From a candidate division TA06 bacterium SM23_40 (GTDB taxonomy: Bacteria; LJUI01; SM1-40), in NCBI GenBank assembly GCA_001303705.1, contig LJUI01000128.1:1-7351 (forward strand): 7,351 nucleotides of DNA, in the 5' to 3' direction. The position numbers and the translations under genes are program-made. A model generated the notes under the pieces. It saw only the letters and a program-made list of their open reading frames with translations. It searched no databases and was not told the origin of the DNA. Positions 6,741 through 7,351 of the stretch are shown here, piece after piece (the stretch's first letter is position 1; each line of letters begins with the position of its first letter).

Positions 6741-6904
6741 GCACGTCAGTCCACCAACAGATCACAGATCGATCAACAGCCGCCGCTGGGCGGACGCGAA
6801 GCGAACGCCCCGCGTCCTCCGCCCTCACCCAACAAACTGAGCATATCACAAAAGATCGATAACAAAGCGACCTGTACCCCACGAAACGCCGCTAGCGAAC
6901 TCCG
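6654..6904. repeat. Long direct repeat, copy A (about 251 bp)
   Basis: It recurs at 7101-7351, offset 447, with about 15 substitutions and no indel counted by eye (roughly 94% identity). It contains two inverted repeats: GTGAGCT (6699-6705) with AGCTCAC (6722-6728), and GGACGCG (6792-6798) with CGCGTCC (6811-6817), loop 12; the latter can be extended by GGGC (6788-6791) with GCCC (6821-6824), or pair alternatively as GGGCGGA with TCCGCCC. No T-run follows either stem on either strand, so they are not ordinary intrinsic terminators. No gene is supported. Confidence 0.9.
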
Positions 6905-7100
6905 AACGAGCCCCATCCGCCGCCCCCTCAACCCCCGTCCTTAACCAGCGGCCCCCCGATCAACCCGCGAACTCGAGATCTAACAGACCCACAATCACAC
7001 GACGTCGGCACCAACACCACCGCCAAGTCAATCCCCGGTGCTCCAAGCCACCGCACCTCGACCAACTCTTGCCCCCGAGCTCACGCGAACCGTCCGCCCC
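6905..7100. other. Unique spacer between the two long repeats
   Basis: C- and A-rich on the plus strand, with no supported ORF, RNA gene, strong inverted repeat or promoter that I can see. It shares no obvious sequence with the flanking repeats. Confidence 0.5.
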
Positions 7101-7351
7101 AGTCTGACCAACATCACCAAAGGCGGCGGAGGGGGCTCGTGAGGAGTGAGCTCCGCGGCCGCGCCCTCAGCTCACAAACTATCAACAACGCATCAGTCCA
7201 CCAACAGATCACAGATCGATGAACATCCGCCGCTGGGCGGACGCGAAGCGAACGCCCCGCGTCCTCCGCCCTCACCCAACAAACTGAGCATACCACAAAA
7301 GATCGATAACAAAACGACCTGCACATCACGAAATGCCGCTAGCGAACTCCG
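7101..7351. repeat. Long direct repeat, copy B (reaches window edge)
   Basis: Copy of 6654-6904. Core at 7118-7165; both hairpins are conserved at +447 (7146-7152 with 7169-7175; 7239-7245 with 7258-7264), and the substitutions counted fall outside the stems. Similarity is still intact at the last base, so the repeat probably continues beyond the window. Confidence 0.88.

Noticed and set aside
6340-6862. Overlapping plus-strand ORFs across the repeats (sharing an SPKAAEGA-type ending)
   Set aside because: They translate the repeat core in frame and are rich in Pro, Ser, Arg and Thr, without initiation signals or a domain.
6667-6882. 71-codon minus-strand ORF repeated at 7114-7329
   Set aside because: The two copies differ at about 7 of 71 residues for few nucleotide changes, so most substitutions are amino-acid-changing; they also end in the repeat core. 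This points to non-coding DNA.
6390-7351. CRISPR array
   Set aside because: Repeats are too long (48-251 bp), spacings irregular (about 130, 145, 447), and the spacers themselves are repeated.

Overview
GC-rich window in which every gene I can support lies on the minus strand, so transcription runs from high to low coordinates. The gene content is bacterial and suggests a diderm: an undecaprenyl-pyrophosphate phosphatase, a Wzi-type outer-membrane barrel protein with a signal peptide and a terminal Phe, and AGGAGG-type ribosome binding sites. A UbiA-family enzyme with archaeal-type (digeranylgeranylglyceryl-phosphate synthase-like) aspartate motifs would fit a poorly cultured lineage of the FCB group or a relative. 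That placement is inference; no phylogenetic marker is present.

Layout, in transcription order. (1) 7351-6308: no supported gene; a noncoding array of direct repeats carrying strong hairpins, then a short leader. (2) 6307-4880: B12-binding-type radical SAM enzyme. (3) 4834-3290: Wzi-like outer-membrane protein. (4) 3280-2438: UbiA-family prenyltransferase, whose ribosome binding site overlaps the stop of gene 3. (5) 2427-2365: possible 20-codon ORF whose stop overlaps the start of gene 6. (6) 2368-1526: uppP. (7) 1510-1428: a degenerate tRNA-Asn-like sequence just after uppP. (8) 1427-1021: long gene-free leader with a good promoter candidate. (9) 1006 to beyond position 1: secreted alkaline-phosphatase-superfamily hydrolase, cut by the window edge and lacking an ATG where its ribosome binding site expects one.

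Genes 2 to 6 look like one operon (gaps of about 45, 9 and 66 bases). Three of the products share an envelope or polyprenyl-lipid theme: UppP recycles the undecaprenyl carrier, the UbiA enzyme transfers a prenyl chain to an acceptor, and the Wzi-like protein belongs to a family tied to surface polysaccharide. The radical SAM protein has no assigned substrate; its position makes a lipid or cofactor substrate worth testing. No complete novel system can be proved from this window. The most interesting points are the archaeal-type prenyltransferase beside a radical SAM enzyme in a bacterial operon, the repeat array, the tRNA relic, and the non-ATG phosphatase start.
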